Of a DNA stretch of 38,086 nt, positions 1-9,712 are shown piece after piece. A program made the translations under genes and the position numbers. Below the pieces are notes generated by a model. It saw only the letters and a program-made list of their open reading frames with translations. It ran no database searches and was not told the origin of the DNA. The DNA is from an uncultured Eubacteriaceae bacterium (lineage in GTDB: Bacteria > Bacillota > Clostridia > Lachnospirales > Lachnospiraceae): the NCBI GenBank assembly GCA_947643285.1, contig CANRVK010000004.1, positions 1 to 38,086 of the forward strand. The letters run 5' to 3'. Every line of letters starts with the position of its first letter. Within the stretch, counting starts at the first letter, position 1.

Positions 1-1177
1 CATCTGTTTCTCTTCCCAATGATACCAGCGTACTGTCCGCTTCCCTCATTTTCATATAACATTCCCGAAATTCATTCCCCTTATCATGAATCTGTTTACT
101 CAATGCTTCTTTTTTCTCTCTTTTCTCTTCCGCGTCCTGTTCCCGAATCATATCTGCTAATTCAAATCCACAGCGGACTACTTTTGCATAATAAATCCGT
201 CTGTTTTTTGCTGCTTCTTCTATCTGCTGCTCTTCTGTGGCAGGCGGCTGTGTATCAGCAGGACTCTGCTTGTCTGTATTAGAAGCACCTTGACTTTCCT
301 TTTGTTCCATCTCTGCAAGGCTGGCAAAGCTCGCGATAACCCCTTGTGCATTTATCGCAATCCTCATACTTTCCCCTAATTTATCCCAATAAATATGAGA
401 ACCGTCCACCCTTTTCCAAAACTTAAATTTCGTAGCAATCATCTGGTTTTTAAATTCTTCTAAATTAGGCACATAAGAAGTCTGAGAAAAATAAATATCA
501 CTGATATCTGGCGCTTTCCTCCTCTTCTTTTCCACCAAATAATAAGCGAGCAGTTTTAAACGCGCTGGCTGCTTTTCCACAAAAAGATGCACAAACTCAT
601 ATGCCGAATCTCCAAGAAGTCCCGTATCATCTACATTCCGATAAAGCCATCTGGAAATATCCTGTAATCCCTTCATCTGATCTGCACTTAAATTATCATG
701 TTTTAATTCCTGCTCATTTCCCTCTGATAAATCATATTTTTGATCTGATTTTGAATTTTTATTTAAAGCGTCTTTATTTCTTTTTGTAATATCTTCCCCG
801 AGTAAATCTGCAGTCTGCTTTCTTCCTCTAACCTTTTTTACCGTTTCATTATCCTGTGATTGTTGGTTTTTTCTTTCTCTCTCTTCACGAGATTCTCCCG
901 TTGTCATCTTCATATCCAATCCGTTATCCCAAATATAAGCATCTAACATACGAGATATGCGATTAGAAGATTTAAGCTGCCATTTGCCATCTTGATAATA
1001 ATAAGAAATTGCCGCTTCTATCGCATCTTGATAATGCTGATAAAATTCTTGTCTATCCTGCTTCCAATCCTCAAATGTCCTTAACTTCGATTCTGCATTA
1101 TGGATACATATATTAGAATATACTTCTCCTGCTTCCTCAAGCTTTCCCTTTAATTCCGAATCAAAAGTATTTCCCAT
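1..1177 (-). CDS. Partial CDS, C-terminus beyond window; charged, partly coiled-coil protein of unknown function (starts MGNTFDSELKGKLEEAGEVYSNICIHNAESK...)
   Basis: Translated by hand from ATG at 1177 on the minus strand; open to the window edge (about 392 codons). Starts 14 bp downstream of the stop of the 710-aa ATPase. Not in the supplied ORF track, probably because it is truncated. Confidence 0.85.
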   Translation of the reverse strand, partial: MGNTFDSELKGKLEEAGEVYSNICIHNAESKLRTFEDWKQDRQEFYQHYQDAIEAAISYYYQDGKWQLKSSNRISRMLDAYIWDNGLDMKMTTGESREERERKNQQSQDNETVKKVRGRKQTADLLGEDITKRNKDALNKNSKSDQKYDLSEGNEQELKHDNLSADQMKGLQDISRWLYRNVDDTGLLGDSAYEFVHLFVEKQPARLKLLAYYLVEKKRRKAPDISDIYFSQTSYVPNLEEFKNQMIATKFKFWKRVDGSHIYWDKLGESMRIAINAQGVIASFASLAEMEQKESQGASNTDKQSPADTQPPATEEQQIEEAAKNRRIYYAKVVRCGFELADMIREQDAEEKREKKEALSKQIHDKGNEFRECYMKMREADSTLVSLGRETD

Positions 1178-1190
1178 TGTCTACTCCTTT

Positions 1191-3323
1191 CTATAAAAGT
1201 TCGTCATAAAGATAACCCAGACTTTTTAACTTCTCCCTAGTTAAAATTAAATTATTTTTATACATTTCTCTTTTTACTGCTGTTAAAATATCCAAAAGTG
1301 TAATTTCTTCTTTTCTCGCTGCGGCAAGATAAGCCGCTGTCAATGCTACATTTTTAATTACAGCCCCAGTCAGTTCAAATAATTCAGCCAGCACTTCAAA
1401 GTCCACTTCTTCTGACAGAGGCGCTTCTTTTGGAAAAACTTCTTTCCAGATTTCATAACGGATTTTTTTATCTGGCTCTCGAAAAAGCAGATAATACTTA
1501 AATCTTCTGATAAACGCCGGATCTATCGAACTAAAATGATTCGTGGCGAGAATAGCGATTCCATCATATTCCTCAATACACTGCAAAAGCAGGGAAGATT
1601 CAATATTGGCGAAACGCTCATTGGAATTTGTCGCCTCTAACCTCTTATGAAAAATAGCATCTCCTTCATCAAAAAACAAAATCGAATGACTTTTTTTCGC
1701 CTGAGAAAAAATCCGACGGATATTTTTTTCTGTTTCTCCCACATATTTATCAATCACCTGTGACAAATCAATTTTATACAGCTCCATATGCAGTTCATTT
1801 GCGATTACCTGTGCCGCCATAGTCTTTCCTGTTCCGGGCGGTCCGGCAAATAAAACAGTAATCCCTGCGCCATAAGGCACTACTCTTTGAAACTGCCACT
1901 CTCTCATCACCCTATTCCGGCAGCGGATACAATCACAGATATCGGAAAGTATCTTTTTTTCCATTTCGTCTATCTTAAGATGCTGCATCGTAAACTCTGA
2001 TTTCACTAGAGTCGCGTTATCCCCCATCGGGTGTCCAAGCTGCGCATAACACGCATGATACAATATATTTTGCGTAATTCCTTCTTCCTCGCCTTTTGCC
2101 TCTAAATAAGCATCTTCCCATGCCTGTTTTATCTGCCCTGGTGTCATCACAAAAGTATTGGCAATTTCTTCTAACACCACTTTCTCTGATACCATTACCT
2201 TCTCTGACAATCTCTTTCTATAATGCTCCCATACCATAAGCCTTTCCTTTTCTGTCAATGAATGAAATGGAACAAAATACAGCCCTTCTTTTGTTATACT
2301 GCACTCTTCCCTATCATATAGTAAATAAATCTCTTTCACATAAGGAAAAATTTCTTTCCGAATAAAAGAAAAAAACTCTTTGACTTTCTTCTCCTCTAAT
2401 TCCTCAAACCCTTGTAACACCAACAAAAATTTCCGCACTATCGCATCTCGCAAAGCATAACGCATCTGCATATAAATCGCATGAAGAGAAGACTTCAAAC
2501 TATCTGCCTTGTCGTCTAATCTGCACAACAACAATCTTTCCCCTCGCTCCTCTGCCATCTTCGCCAATAAAGTCTTCTTTCCGCTCCCCTTCTCTCCATA
2601 AAGCAGACAAATCGGCACTTCTTCTTCCTCTATAGCCAAAAGTAATCGTTTTTTTTCCCCTTCTCTTGCGAATATCACCCCATTCTGCTCTGAAACAGTC
2701 AGCTCGCTCGTTCCTCTCGAATAAAAAAAATCTGTATCTAAAAAATAATCTGAAAATCTGGCATCACATACAACCGGCTGCCGGAACAAATGAGTGCCTT
2801 CCTGAAATTCTGGAAAAAAAATCCGAAAAACTCCCAAATCCTCTGATACTCTATCAAACACTTCCATATGTTCTGCCCCTGTATCCATAAAAAATATGGT
2901 CATAACATCACCCAAAGTCAGTCTTTCTATTTCTTTTCCCAACAAAATACTCAGACACTGCCGATACCATTCATCTGTTTCCCATAAAAACGCCAATAAA
3001 AATACCTGCCGAAAAAATTCTTTCTCCTCAAAATATCTCAATATTCTCTCTAAATACAACACTCTTCCAAGTTCTAAACTGAGTTCTATCCTGCTTTGAT
3101 TTTGTTCCCATATTTCCTGATAACAGCTTTTCTCCCAAAGTTCCTTTTTACACATCCTCTCTTCCATTTTTCGGACTAAAAACATCGCCTGTCTTTCCCC
3201 GTCATACAAATGAAGTCGTTCAGACAGAAAACGGTTTAAACCAATGATCTGCTCCTGTAAATATTCTTTATTCTCTTTATATGGAACATCTCCCCGATAC
3301 CCCATCTGTATCCTCCTCCCCAT
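1191..3323 (-). CDS. AAA+ ATPase (eCIS/Afp15-like), 710 aa, C-terminal AAA module plus N-terminal second P-loop
   Basis: C-terminal GPPGTGKTMAAQVIANE (Walker A), ILFFDEGDAIF (Walker B), ILATNHFSSIDPAFIRRF; upstream GEKGSGKKT P-loop. Confidence 0.9.
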   Translation of the reverse strand: MGRRIQMGYRGDVPYKENKEYLQEQIIGLNRFLSERLHLYDGERQAMFLVRKMEERMCKKELWEKSCYQEIWEQNQSRIELSLELGRVLYLERILRYFEEKEFFRQVFLLAFLWETDEWYRQCLSILLGKEIERLTLGDVMTIFFMDTGAEHMEVFDRVSEDLGVFRIFFPEFQEGTHLFRQPVVCDARFSDYFLDTDFFYSRGTSELTVSEQNGVIFAREGEKKRLLLAIEEEEVPICLLYGEKGSGKKTLLAKMAEERGERLLLCRLDDKADSLKSSLHAIYMQMRYALRDAIVRKFLLVLQGFEELEEKKVKEFFSFIRKEIFPYVKEIYLLYDREECSITKEGLYFVPFHSLTEKERLMVWEHYRKRLSEKVMVSEKVVLEEIANTFVMTPGQIKQAWEDAYLEAKGEEEGITQNILYHACYAQLGHPMGDNATLVKSEFTMQHLKIDEMEKKILSDICDCIRCRNRVMREWQFQRVVPYGAGITVLFAGPPGTGKTMAAQVIANELHMELYKIDLSQVIDKYVGETEKNIRRIFSQAKKSHSILFFDEGDAIFHKRLEATNSNERFANIESSLLLQCIEEYDGIAILATNHFSSIDPAFIRRFKYYLLFREPDKKIRYEIWKEVFPKEAPLSEEVDFEVLAELFELTGAVIKNVALTAAYLAAARKEEITLLDILTAVKREMYKNNLILTREKLKSLGYLYDELL

Positions 3324-3361
3324 TTTCTGCTTTTTTATCCTAAATTCACTAACTTAAATCC

Positions 3362-5080
3362 CTATTCATACTTTTCAATATAAATTTCCACCGAAGAATC
3401 CTCTTCCATCTGATAATATTGATTGCACAGATAAAGATATTCCCGCGCCGCCGCATCTGCATGATTCTGTTTTAATACCGAAACAAACTGTGTCCGAGCC
3501 TCCATAAATTTCCGAATACAGAACAATTCCACCCCTCGCTCAAACTGCTGTTTTGTTTGATTCTTCGCCTGCTTCGTACTTTCTATATCTCCGTCATAAA
3601 CATCATAGATTTTTTCTACACGCCGAGTATAAGAATTATAAACAAATCCCAGAAAACGGCTGTGATATTTTTCTTGAAATCCATCAATCTTCATAGCAGC
3701 TTCCGCTGTAATCAAAATCGATGCATAATACTTTCTACAAATACTCCTCAAAAAATCAGCCATAATCGTATACTTCGCTACCGAAACTACAGACATGCGC
3801 TCATCATGTCCTACAATGCCCAGCCGCACAGACCCATAAGAAATCCCAAATCCCAAAAGAACTATTTCCAAAGCCTCTTTACTATAAGTATCATAAAAAT
3901 TCTTCATTCTATCACAAACAGCAATCGCAGAAAGTAAACTTTCTTCACAGCTTTCTGTATAAAATGCTCGAAATCCACTCTCTTCAAATTTCTCAATAAT
4001 CCCTTTTCTTTCTGTAACAATCGGGACTGCCTGAGTGAGAATATGGTTAATAAAACGAAAGATCTGTTTAGTATCTATCTGCTTTGCGATCTCATCAAAA
4101 TTACTGATTCTATAAGAAATTACCGTCATTTCCCTGTCGGTATAATCTTCTAATTTGACATCTGTCACCACATTTCTTCCCAACATCTGAAAAAGTTCCG
4201 AAGGGACATATTTATAATAAGCATTATTAATTACTTCTACTTCCTTTAGATGCTTTCCAATGCTGGTATTCATTCGGTTAAATACTCTAGAAATCTCACT
4301 GATTTCATCACTTCCACGCACAGCGATCTGATTCCCAAAAATATTATTTTCCATCTCTTCTGCATGTTTTTCCAACACCTTCATCGGTTTGACCACAGAA
4401 AAACGAATAATAAAAAGCATGATCAAAAAGCTGATCAGACAGAACAAAACAATTGAGGTCACCATCCACTGTGTTGTATTTTTAATATAAGCACTAATAT
4501 CCGACATCAACACGTCCACCCCGATGACAGCCACCACTTTCCGCTCAGAATCAAACACCGGAACATAGACCGACCCTAATGTTTCCACATCTGCTACTTG
4601 AACCGTTGTCGTGACTTCAATGGACTGGCTCGGCAGTCCTGTTTGAAGCACTTCTTTCGCTGCTTTAAAAGAATTCCAAGAAGTAACCTCTTCTCCTAGC
4701 GTCCCTTCTGAAGCAGAAATCTTCTTTCTCTGTTCCTCCGTAAACTCTGCTTCTAAAATATAAATTACCTTATCTTCTGTCACAGGATACATCACATACA
4801 AATAATACGTCCCCATACTCTCTTTTATATTATTTAATCGCTCTTTCCACTGTAAATACTCCTCATCTTCTTCTAACGTCGTCGCGTATTCTGTCACCTT
4901 ATCTCCGTCTAAAATACCTGCCGCCAAATTTCCTATTCCAATCGCATTTTCATAATAGTTTTCATAAATAACAGAAACATAACTATTTTGTACGATCATA
5001 TACATTCCAAATGAAATCACCAGCCCAAATACCAGATACATCACAAAAAATTTTGCCTGCAGTCCAAAGCGCACTTTCAT
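3362..5080 (-). CDS. Membrane sensor: N-terminal TM, extracytoplasmic Cache-like domain, TM, HAMP, degenerate class III adenylate/guanylate cyclase-like domain, TPR-like tail
   Basis: TM segments FFVMYLVFGLVISFGMYMIV and MVTSIVLFCLISFLIMLFII; HAMP-like VVKPMKVLEKHAEEMENNIFG...SDEISEISRVFNRM; cyclase-like MTVISYRISNFDEIAK... GFGISYGSVRLGIVG. Confidence 0.75.
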   Translation of the reverse strand: MKVRFGLQAKFFVMYLVFGLVISFGMYMIVQNSYVSVIYENYYENAIGIGNLAAGILDGDKVTEYATTLEEDEEYLQWKERLNNIKESMGTYYLYVMYPVTEDKVIYILEAEFTEEQRKKISASEGTLGEEVTSWNSFKAAKEVLQTGLPSQSIEVTTTVQVADVETLGSVYVPVFDSERKVVAVIGVDVLMSDISAYIKNTTQWMVTSIVLFCLISFLIMLFIIRFSVVKPMKVLEKHAEEMENNIFGNQIAVRGSDEISEISRVFNRMNTSIGKHLKEVEVINNAYYKYVPSELFQMLGRNVVTDVKLEDYTDREMTVISYRISNFDEIAKQIDTKQIFRFINHILTQAVPIVTERKGIIEKFEESGFRAFYTESCEESLLSAIAVCDRMKNFYDTYSKEALEIVLLGFGISYGSVRLGIVGHDERMSVVSVAKYTIMADFLRSICRKYYASILITAEAAMKIDGFQEKYHSRFLGFVYNSYTRRVEKIYDVYDGDIESTKQAKNQTKQQFERGVELFCIRKFMEARTQFVSVLKQNHADAAAREYLYLCNQYYQMEEDSSVEIYIEKYE

Positions 5081-5101
5081 TGTCCTACCTCCTAAATTTC
5101 C

Positions 5102-5488
5102 TCAAGGAACTTGTATATTTGTCGTCCCCGGATTCGTAATTTGAATCACTCCTCCCCAATTACAAATCAATTTGCTAGAATTATTCAAAGCTGGCTTATT
5201 TGCAATGAGCACGGTTGCAGACCCCGGCGTCCACGGAGCTGTTATCACTGGAATACAAGGCATCGGTGTCAGCACTCCTAATGCGGCTGCTGTCGCAGAC
5301 GCCACCTGCGGATTAGCAAGAGAACTGCACATGCCAAAAGGCATAATATTTTTCATTGATACATTATCCATAATAGTTGCTATTGGCATCATGGTCATAA
5401 CCTGATTTTCCGGCGTCACCATGAACGAAGAAGGCGCTGCCCCAAAAGAACACATACACATCGCACCGCCACAGACTACAAATCCCAT
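5102..5488 (-). CDS. DUF4280 / PAAR-like spike-tip protein
   Basis: GAMCMCSFGAAPSSFMV...PIATIMDNVSMKNIMPFGMCSSLANPQVASATAAALGVLTPMPCIPV...WTPGSATVLIANKPALNNSSKLICNWGGVIQITNPG matches the DUF4280 family pattern. Confidence 0.9.
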   Translation of the reverse strand: MGFVVCGGAMCMCSFGAAPSSFMVTPENQVMTMMPIATIMDNVSMKNIMPFGMCSSLANPQVASATAAALGVLTPMPCIPVITAPWTPGSATVLIANKPALNNSSKLICNWGGVIQITNPGTTNIQVP

Positions 5489-5522
5489 TTTTCATCTCCT
5501 CCATTTCTCTTATCTGGTATTT

Positions 5523-6293
5523 TTAAAATAGTGTTAAGATATTTTCTTTCCCTACTCTAACCTTTCTTATCATCTCTCTCTTTTCCTTCCCCGTAACCAC
5601 TTCTAAAATAACTTCTGCCTCTTCTCCTTCTAAATTCCCCATCGCAAGAAAAAAACTTCCCTCTTCATCTGCCTGTCCTAAAAAAACAGGAAAAATCTTA
5701 GTCGCTGCCTTTTTATATTCCTTCTTTAATGCTTCTACTTCAAAAACTTCTCCCTCTTTCTCTAGTGCCTTCCCGATATCAAAAAATTCATACTCTCCCA
5801 CATCTCTCTGCCAAATCAAAAAACTTTTTGCCTCTAAATCTGCCTTAGCTAAATTAAAAATATGAATCTGATTTTCCTTTTCTTTTTTATAATCATATAA
5901 CAAACGATAAAAATAACTGCTCTGCACAGATGCCGCCCGCAGAATCGAAAAAGGTTCTGTCTTTCCAGTGAGAACTGTCATTTCATTTAAAAGAGAATAA
6001 CATCTTCCGGGCTGAAGCCGAATTTTTACAAGCGGTTCTCCTCCTTCTAATTCCTGTAAATCAATTAACTTTTTTACTGTCTGATACTCTGGCGCTTGAA
6101 TCGACACTATAACCTCTTTCTTTTGAAGATTAGTAAAAATATAATATCCCTCTTTTTTATAAATCGGTTTTTCTGCTCCCTCTACCCGGATCTGCACTGC
6201 CGAAGAAGAAATTCTCCTCCCTGTATAATCATCAATCAAAAAAAGAATCAGTGAAACATGTACGCTAATCTGACCTTTTATCCTACTTTCCAT
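5523..6293 (-). CDS. eCIS accessory protein, 256 aa; N-terminal part resembles a carboxypeptidase-regulatory-like beta domain
   Basis: Intact ORF overlapping the DUF4255 ORF by 11 bp; LIDDYTGRRISSSAVQIRVEGAEKPIYKKEGYYIFTNLQKKEVIVSIQAPEYQ. Confidence 0.6.
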   Translation of the reverse strand: MESRIKGQISVHVSLILFLIDDYTGRRISSSAVQIRVEGAEKPIYKKEGYYIFTNLQKKEVIVSIQAPEYQTVKKLIDLQELEGGEPLVKIRLQPGRCYSLLNEMTVLTGKTEPFSILRAASVQSSYFYRLLYDYKKEKENQIHIFNLAKADLEAKSFLIWQRDVGEYEFFDIGKALEKEGEVFEVEALKKEYKKAATKIFPVFLGQADEEGSFFLAMGNLEGEEAEVILEVVTGKEKREMIRKVRVGKENILTLF

Positions 6294-6894
6294 TCACTCC
6301 ATGCTCCTTTACCGTAAACTGAATATCCATAACACGCCGTACCTCTCTGATCCGAAGAGATTCCAATTCCACAGGAGCTACCTTAAAAAATACCGAAAGT
6401 TTATATGGCTTATTTGGAAATGCCCAAATTTTCATCTTCTCCTCTAAAGACAGCGACAGCATCTCTAAACGAATACTAAATTCATCTGGTTTTGTCATCG
6501 GTTTTAACGTAGAGGCATCTAAAATACTATTATCTGTAAAAACTTGTATCACTTTCCCTAATATCTTATGTTCCTCTAAAGAACGAAACTTTACATCTCC
6601 ATTTGAATAAGCTGTCAGCATATAATATAGTTCCAAGTTTACCGGCGGATACTTCTGTCTTTTACTGTCCATTATCTGCATTTCACTATTTCGGAATACT
6701 TCACTCTGTTTGATATCATACAAATAAAGCCCCAGCAAAAAATCGCCTTTATCCTCTGGGCTGCATACCCCTATACTCTCCTCATTTGCCAAAACTTCTG
6801 GTACTATATTCAAGCGCAGAAGTTCTGTCAGTGCATTTCCTATATCTGCAATAGCTGTATACCCTGCCATCATTTCCTCCTTATTTTTGACCAA
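6283..6894 (-). CDS. DUF4255 (Pvc16/Afp16-like) tail terminator
   Basis: YTAIADIGNALTELLRLNIVPEVLANEESIGVCSPEDKGDFLLGLYLYDI is typical of the DUF4255/Pvc16 N-terminal family. Confidence 0.85.
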   Translation of the reverse strand: MVKNKEEMMAGYTAIADIGNALTELLRLNIVPEVLANEESIGVCSPEDKGDFLLGLYLYDIKQSEVFRNSEMQIMDSKRQKYPPVNLELYYMLTAYSNGDVKFRSLEEHKILGKVIQVFTDNSILDASTLKPMTKPDEFSIRLEMLSLSLEEKMKIWAFPNKPYKLSVFFKVAPVELESLRIREVRRVMDIQFTVKEHGVNGK

Positions 6895-6979
6895 AGTTCC
6901 GATTCAACTTTCTCTCCTACTTTTCAGAAATCAATATGATACTTTTCTACTTTTGAACTAAAATTCCGCTTCATCAGGT

Positions 6980-7101
6980 AACTATTCCAACGAAGCCGCG
7001 CTCCCGCTCCGTTCCAGACGTAGCGGTACTAAATTCGCAGCCCCTAGCGGAACTGCTCATTAAGTACCAACGTCTTCCAAGGGGCTTCTTTTGGAATAGT
7101 T
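6980..7101 (+). repeat. Interspersed palindromic element, copy A
   Basis: aactattccaa ... ttggaatagtt 11-bp perfect arms around the core cgaagccgcgctcccgctccgttccagacgtagcggtactaaattcgc ... gctcattaagtaccaacgtcttccaaggggcttctt. Confidence 0.9.
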
Positions 7102-7477
7102 GCCTGCTTTCGCTAGTTTATTGGCTATTCCAAAAAAATAAAAAAAACTATACCTATCTAAAAAAGAAAAATTTTTTTATTCTCAAAATGTTAAATAACT
7201 GTTACCACTTATGATAACCCTCACCATATGGTTTCATAAACTGAAATGATTACTTGATACAGATTAATAACTTTGAATCACTACCACCTAAAATCGCTAA
7301 GTTCCATATACTGTAAAAACAACCTAACATTTATTTTCTAAAATCATTTTTCTTTTTTCTATATTTGAAATGATAGAATGGACGGAAAGTGAGAGTTATG
7401 ACTTCATTATGTAGATAACCCTTGATACATTCGCCATATCACCTCACAAACTCATCTATGTCACGAACTAGCGGAAG

Positions 7478-7615
7478 AAAGACACTGTTCCAAAAGAAGC
7501 CCCTTGGAAGACGTCGGCACTTAATGAGCAGTTTCGCAAGAAGCGAAACAGCGAATTTAGTGTCCGCTACGTCTGGAACGGAGCGAGAGCGCGGCTTCGT
7601 TGGAATCGTGTCTTT
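7478..7615 (-). repeat. Interspersed palindromic element, copy B (inverted relative to A)
   Basis: aaagacactgttccaa ... ttggaatcgtgtcttt arms; same core on the opposite strand. Confidence 0.9.
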
Positions 7616-7642
7616 CTGGAGCGACCCCTTTGGTCTTCATAC

Positions 7643-9706
7643 TTATTCTTTCGGACTTTGAAAATTTATCGATTCCGTTTCTGGTTCTTCTGCCTGAGAT
7701 ACTTGAGTTTCTTCTTCGGTTGAAATCGGTTCTGTCGTTTCTGGTTCAGTTTCTTTCTCTACAGATCTCACTAACACACCTTTACGAAACTCTCCTTCTT
7801 GTTCTATTGCTCCATCTTCAGGATTGTATAAAATGCCTTGTCCGTGGAAATTTCCGAGCACAAAAGCGCCTTCATATCGCTTTGAACCAGAAGAAGTATA
7901 ATAAACTCCCTGTCCATTGTAGAGTCCGACATGAAATTCTCCCTGATACCTTATAATATTCGTGGATATTTCATAAAGAACTCCTTCTCCTTCATATAAT
8001 CCCTTATAAAATCCACCTTCATATAAGAGGTTTTCGCTCTCTGTATCAAAAAGTTTTCCTTTGCCCTGATAGCGATCTTTTACCCATTCTCCATCATATA
8101 CCAACCGTTCTTTCTTGTCATAACTAGCTCCTGTTCCTTCTTTTTGTCCTTCTTTAAAATTCCCTTCATAGACTAATTTTCCCTCTTGATATAATTTTCC
8201 CTTTCCCTCATACATACCTTCTTTCCAGCCACCTTCATAGAGTAAGGTTTCTCCCTGATACAGCTTTCCTTCGCCCTCGTAGATGCCTTCTTTCCAGCCG
8301 CCTTCATAGAGTAGGGTTTCTCCTTGATACAGTTTTCCTTCGCCTTCGTAGATACCCTCTTTCCAGCCGCCTTCATAGAGCAGGGTTTCTTCTTGGTATA
8401 GTTTCCCTTCGCCTTCGTATAGCCCTTCTAATAATTCTCCTGTATAGAGTATTTGCTCTTTTTCTGTATATAGAGTCCCTTTGCCGCTATAGAGTCCTTC
8501 TACAAATTCTCCCTGATATAAGATAGTGCCTTCTTCTGTGTAAAGAGTTCCCTCTCCACTATAAGTATCTTCTTTCCATTCTCCTTCATAAAGTATTTTT
8601 CCATCTTGATAGGCAAGACCTTTTCCATTTCTTTTTCCATCTAAAATTCCGCCTTGGTAAATCAAGTTTCCTTCTTCATCGTAAAGGGAAGTAGATCCGT
8701 TTTGAAAGTTTCCTTCTAGGAAATTTCCTTCTGCTATTATGTTATCTTCTTCATAGAGTTTTCCTGTTCCTTCATAGACTCCATTGATAAACTCACCTTG
8801 ATATAACAGTTTTGTTCCATCATAAAGTGTTCCTTTTCCATCGTATAGACCATTTGTAAATTGCCCTCGATATTTTGTTTCTCCATTTGTCTGATAAAAA
8901 ATTCCCTCTCCCTGATAGTAACCTTGTATGAAGCTGCCCTGATATTTTAGTTTTCCGTCTGGATAATATTCTTTTCCGCTACCCTCAAATGTTCCTTTTA
9001 CAAAATCTCCTTCATAAAGCAGATTTCCATTTTCTCCATAGAGCCGCCCATTTCCTTCATATAATCCATCTAGAAAACTGCCGTCATATTGAATCCCACC
9101 TGTTTCATAATAGAGAATACCTTCTCCGTTATACTGATTTAAGGAAAATTCTCCTTTATAGGCGATTCTTCCGTTTGGATAATAGAGCAGTCCTGTTCCA
9201 GAATAGAGTTCCATTAAAAAACCGCCTTGATAAAGCAGATTTCCATTATAATCATAGAGAGTGCCTTCTCCATTAATTCTTCCGTCTGTAAGCCTTCCGA
9301 CAAAAATAACATTGCCGCCTTCTCTGTCCAATAAGCGTACTTTTCCGTTATAATTTGCTTGTTCATTGGAATTTAATACCATTGTTTTTGTAAAAAATCT
9401 TGATACAACGATAGGGTGTAAAAACCGGATATAGAGCAGAGGAAGAAAAATAACGGCAAGTATAGAAAATAGCACCAGTTTCTTTGCGATATAGTAATTC
9501 CCGACTATAAAATAGTCTTTGAAAGATGTTGGTTTTTTTTGTGTCAGATCTTTTGCCTCTTTTTTTACATCATTAATTACAGTTGTTACAATGGCATCTG
9601 GATTTGTCATCGCCTTTATTTTTCTGTAAATAGTAACAAATGGCATCTTAATTGCTGTAATAAGCCTTTTGCTTCCTTTTTTTAATATCCTCTGTATGTC
9701 TGCCAT
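7643..9706 (-). CDS. Membrane-anchored MORN-repeat protein, 687 aa
   Basis: N-terminal TM YYIAKKLVLFSILAVIFLPLLYIRFL followed by about 22 MORN units (YEGxFxxGxYEGxGxLY). Confidence 0.9.
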   Translation of the reverse strand: MADIQRILKKGSKRLITAIKMPFVTIYRKIKAMTNPDAIVTTVINDVKKEAKDLTQKKPTSFKDYFIVGNYYIAKKLVLFSILAVIFLPLLYIRFLHPIVVSRFFTKTMVLNSNEQANYNGKVRLLDREGGNVIFVGRLTDGRINGEGTLYDYNGNLLYQGGFLMELYSGTGLLYYPNGRIAYKGEFSLNQYNGEGILYYETGGIQYDGSFLDGLYEGNGRLYGENGNLLYEGDFVKGTFEGSGKEYYPDGKLKYQGSFIQGYYQGEGIFYQTNGETKYRGQFTNGLYDGKGTLYDGTKLLYQGEFINGVYEGTGKLYEEDNIIAEGNFLEGNFQNGSTSLYDEEGNLIYQGGILDGKRNGKGLAYQDGKILYEGEWKEDTYSGEGTLYTEEGTILYQGEFVEGLYSGKGTLYTEKEQILYTGELLEGLYEGEGKLYQEETLLYEGGWKEGIYEGEGKLYQGETLLYEGGWKEGIYEGEGKLYQGETLLYEGGWKEGMYEGKGKLYQEGKLVYEGNFKEGQKEGTGASYDKKERLVYDGEWVKDRYQGKGKLFDTESENLLYEGGFYKGLYEGEGVLYEISTNIIRYQGEFHVGLYNGQGVYYTSSGSKRYEGAFVLGNFHGQGILYNPEDGAIEQEGEFRKGVLVRSVEKETEPETTEPISTEEETQVSQAEEPETESINFQSPKE
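8217..8423 (-). repeat. Three near-identical 69-bp tandem units inside the MORN gene (23 aa each)
   Basis: cct(t/c)ctttccagcc(a/g)ccttcatagag...aag/gtttctcc recurs at 8217, 8286 and 8355; encodes YEGGWKEGIYEGEGKLYQGETLL-type units. Confidence 0.85.
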
Positions 9707-9712
9707 TTTTTC

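Noticed and set aside
7422-7661. 79-aa plus-strand ORF over palindromic element B
   Set aside because: Composed largely of repeat sequence and not maintained as an equivalent ORF in other copies.
8173-8376. 67-aa alternate-frame ORF in the MORN gene
   Set aside because: Out-of-frame shadow of the tandem repeats.
8217-8423. CRISPR-like regular repeats
   Set aside because: 69-bp units are contiguous, in frame and encode MORN repeats; there are no unique spacers and no cas genes.
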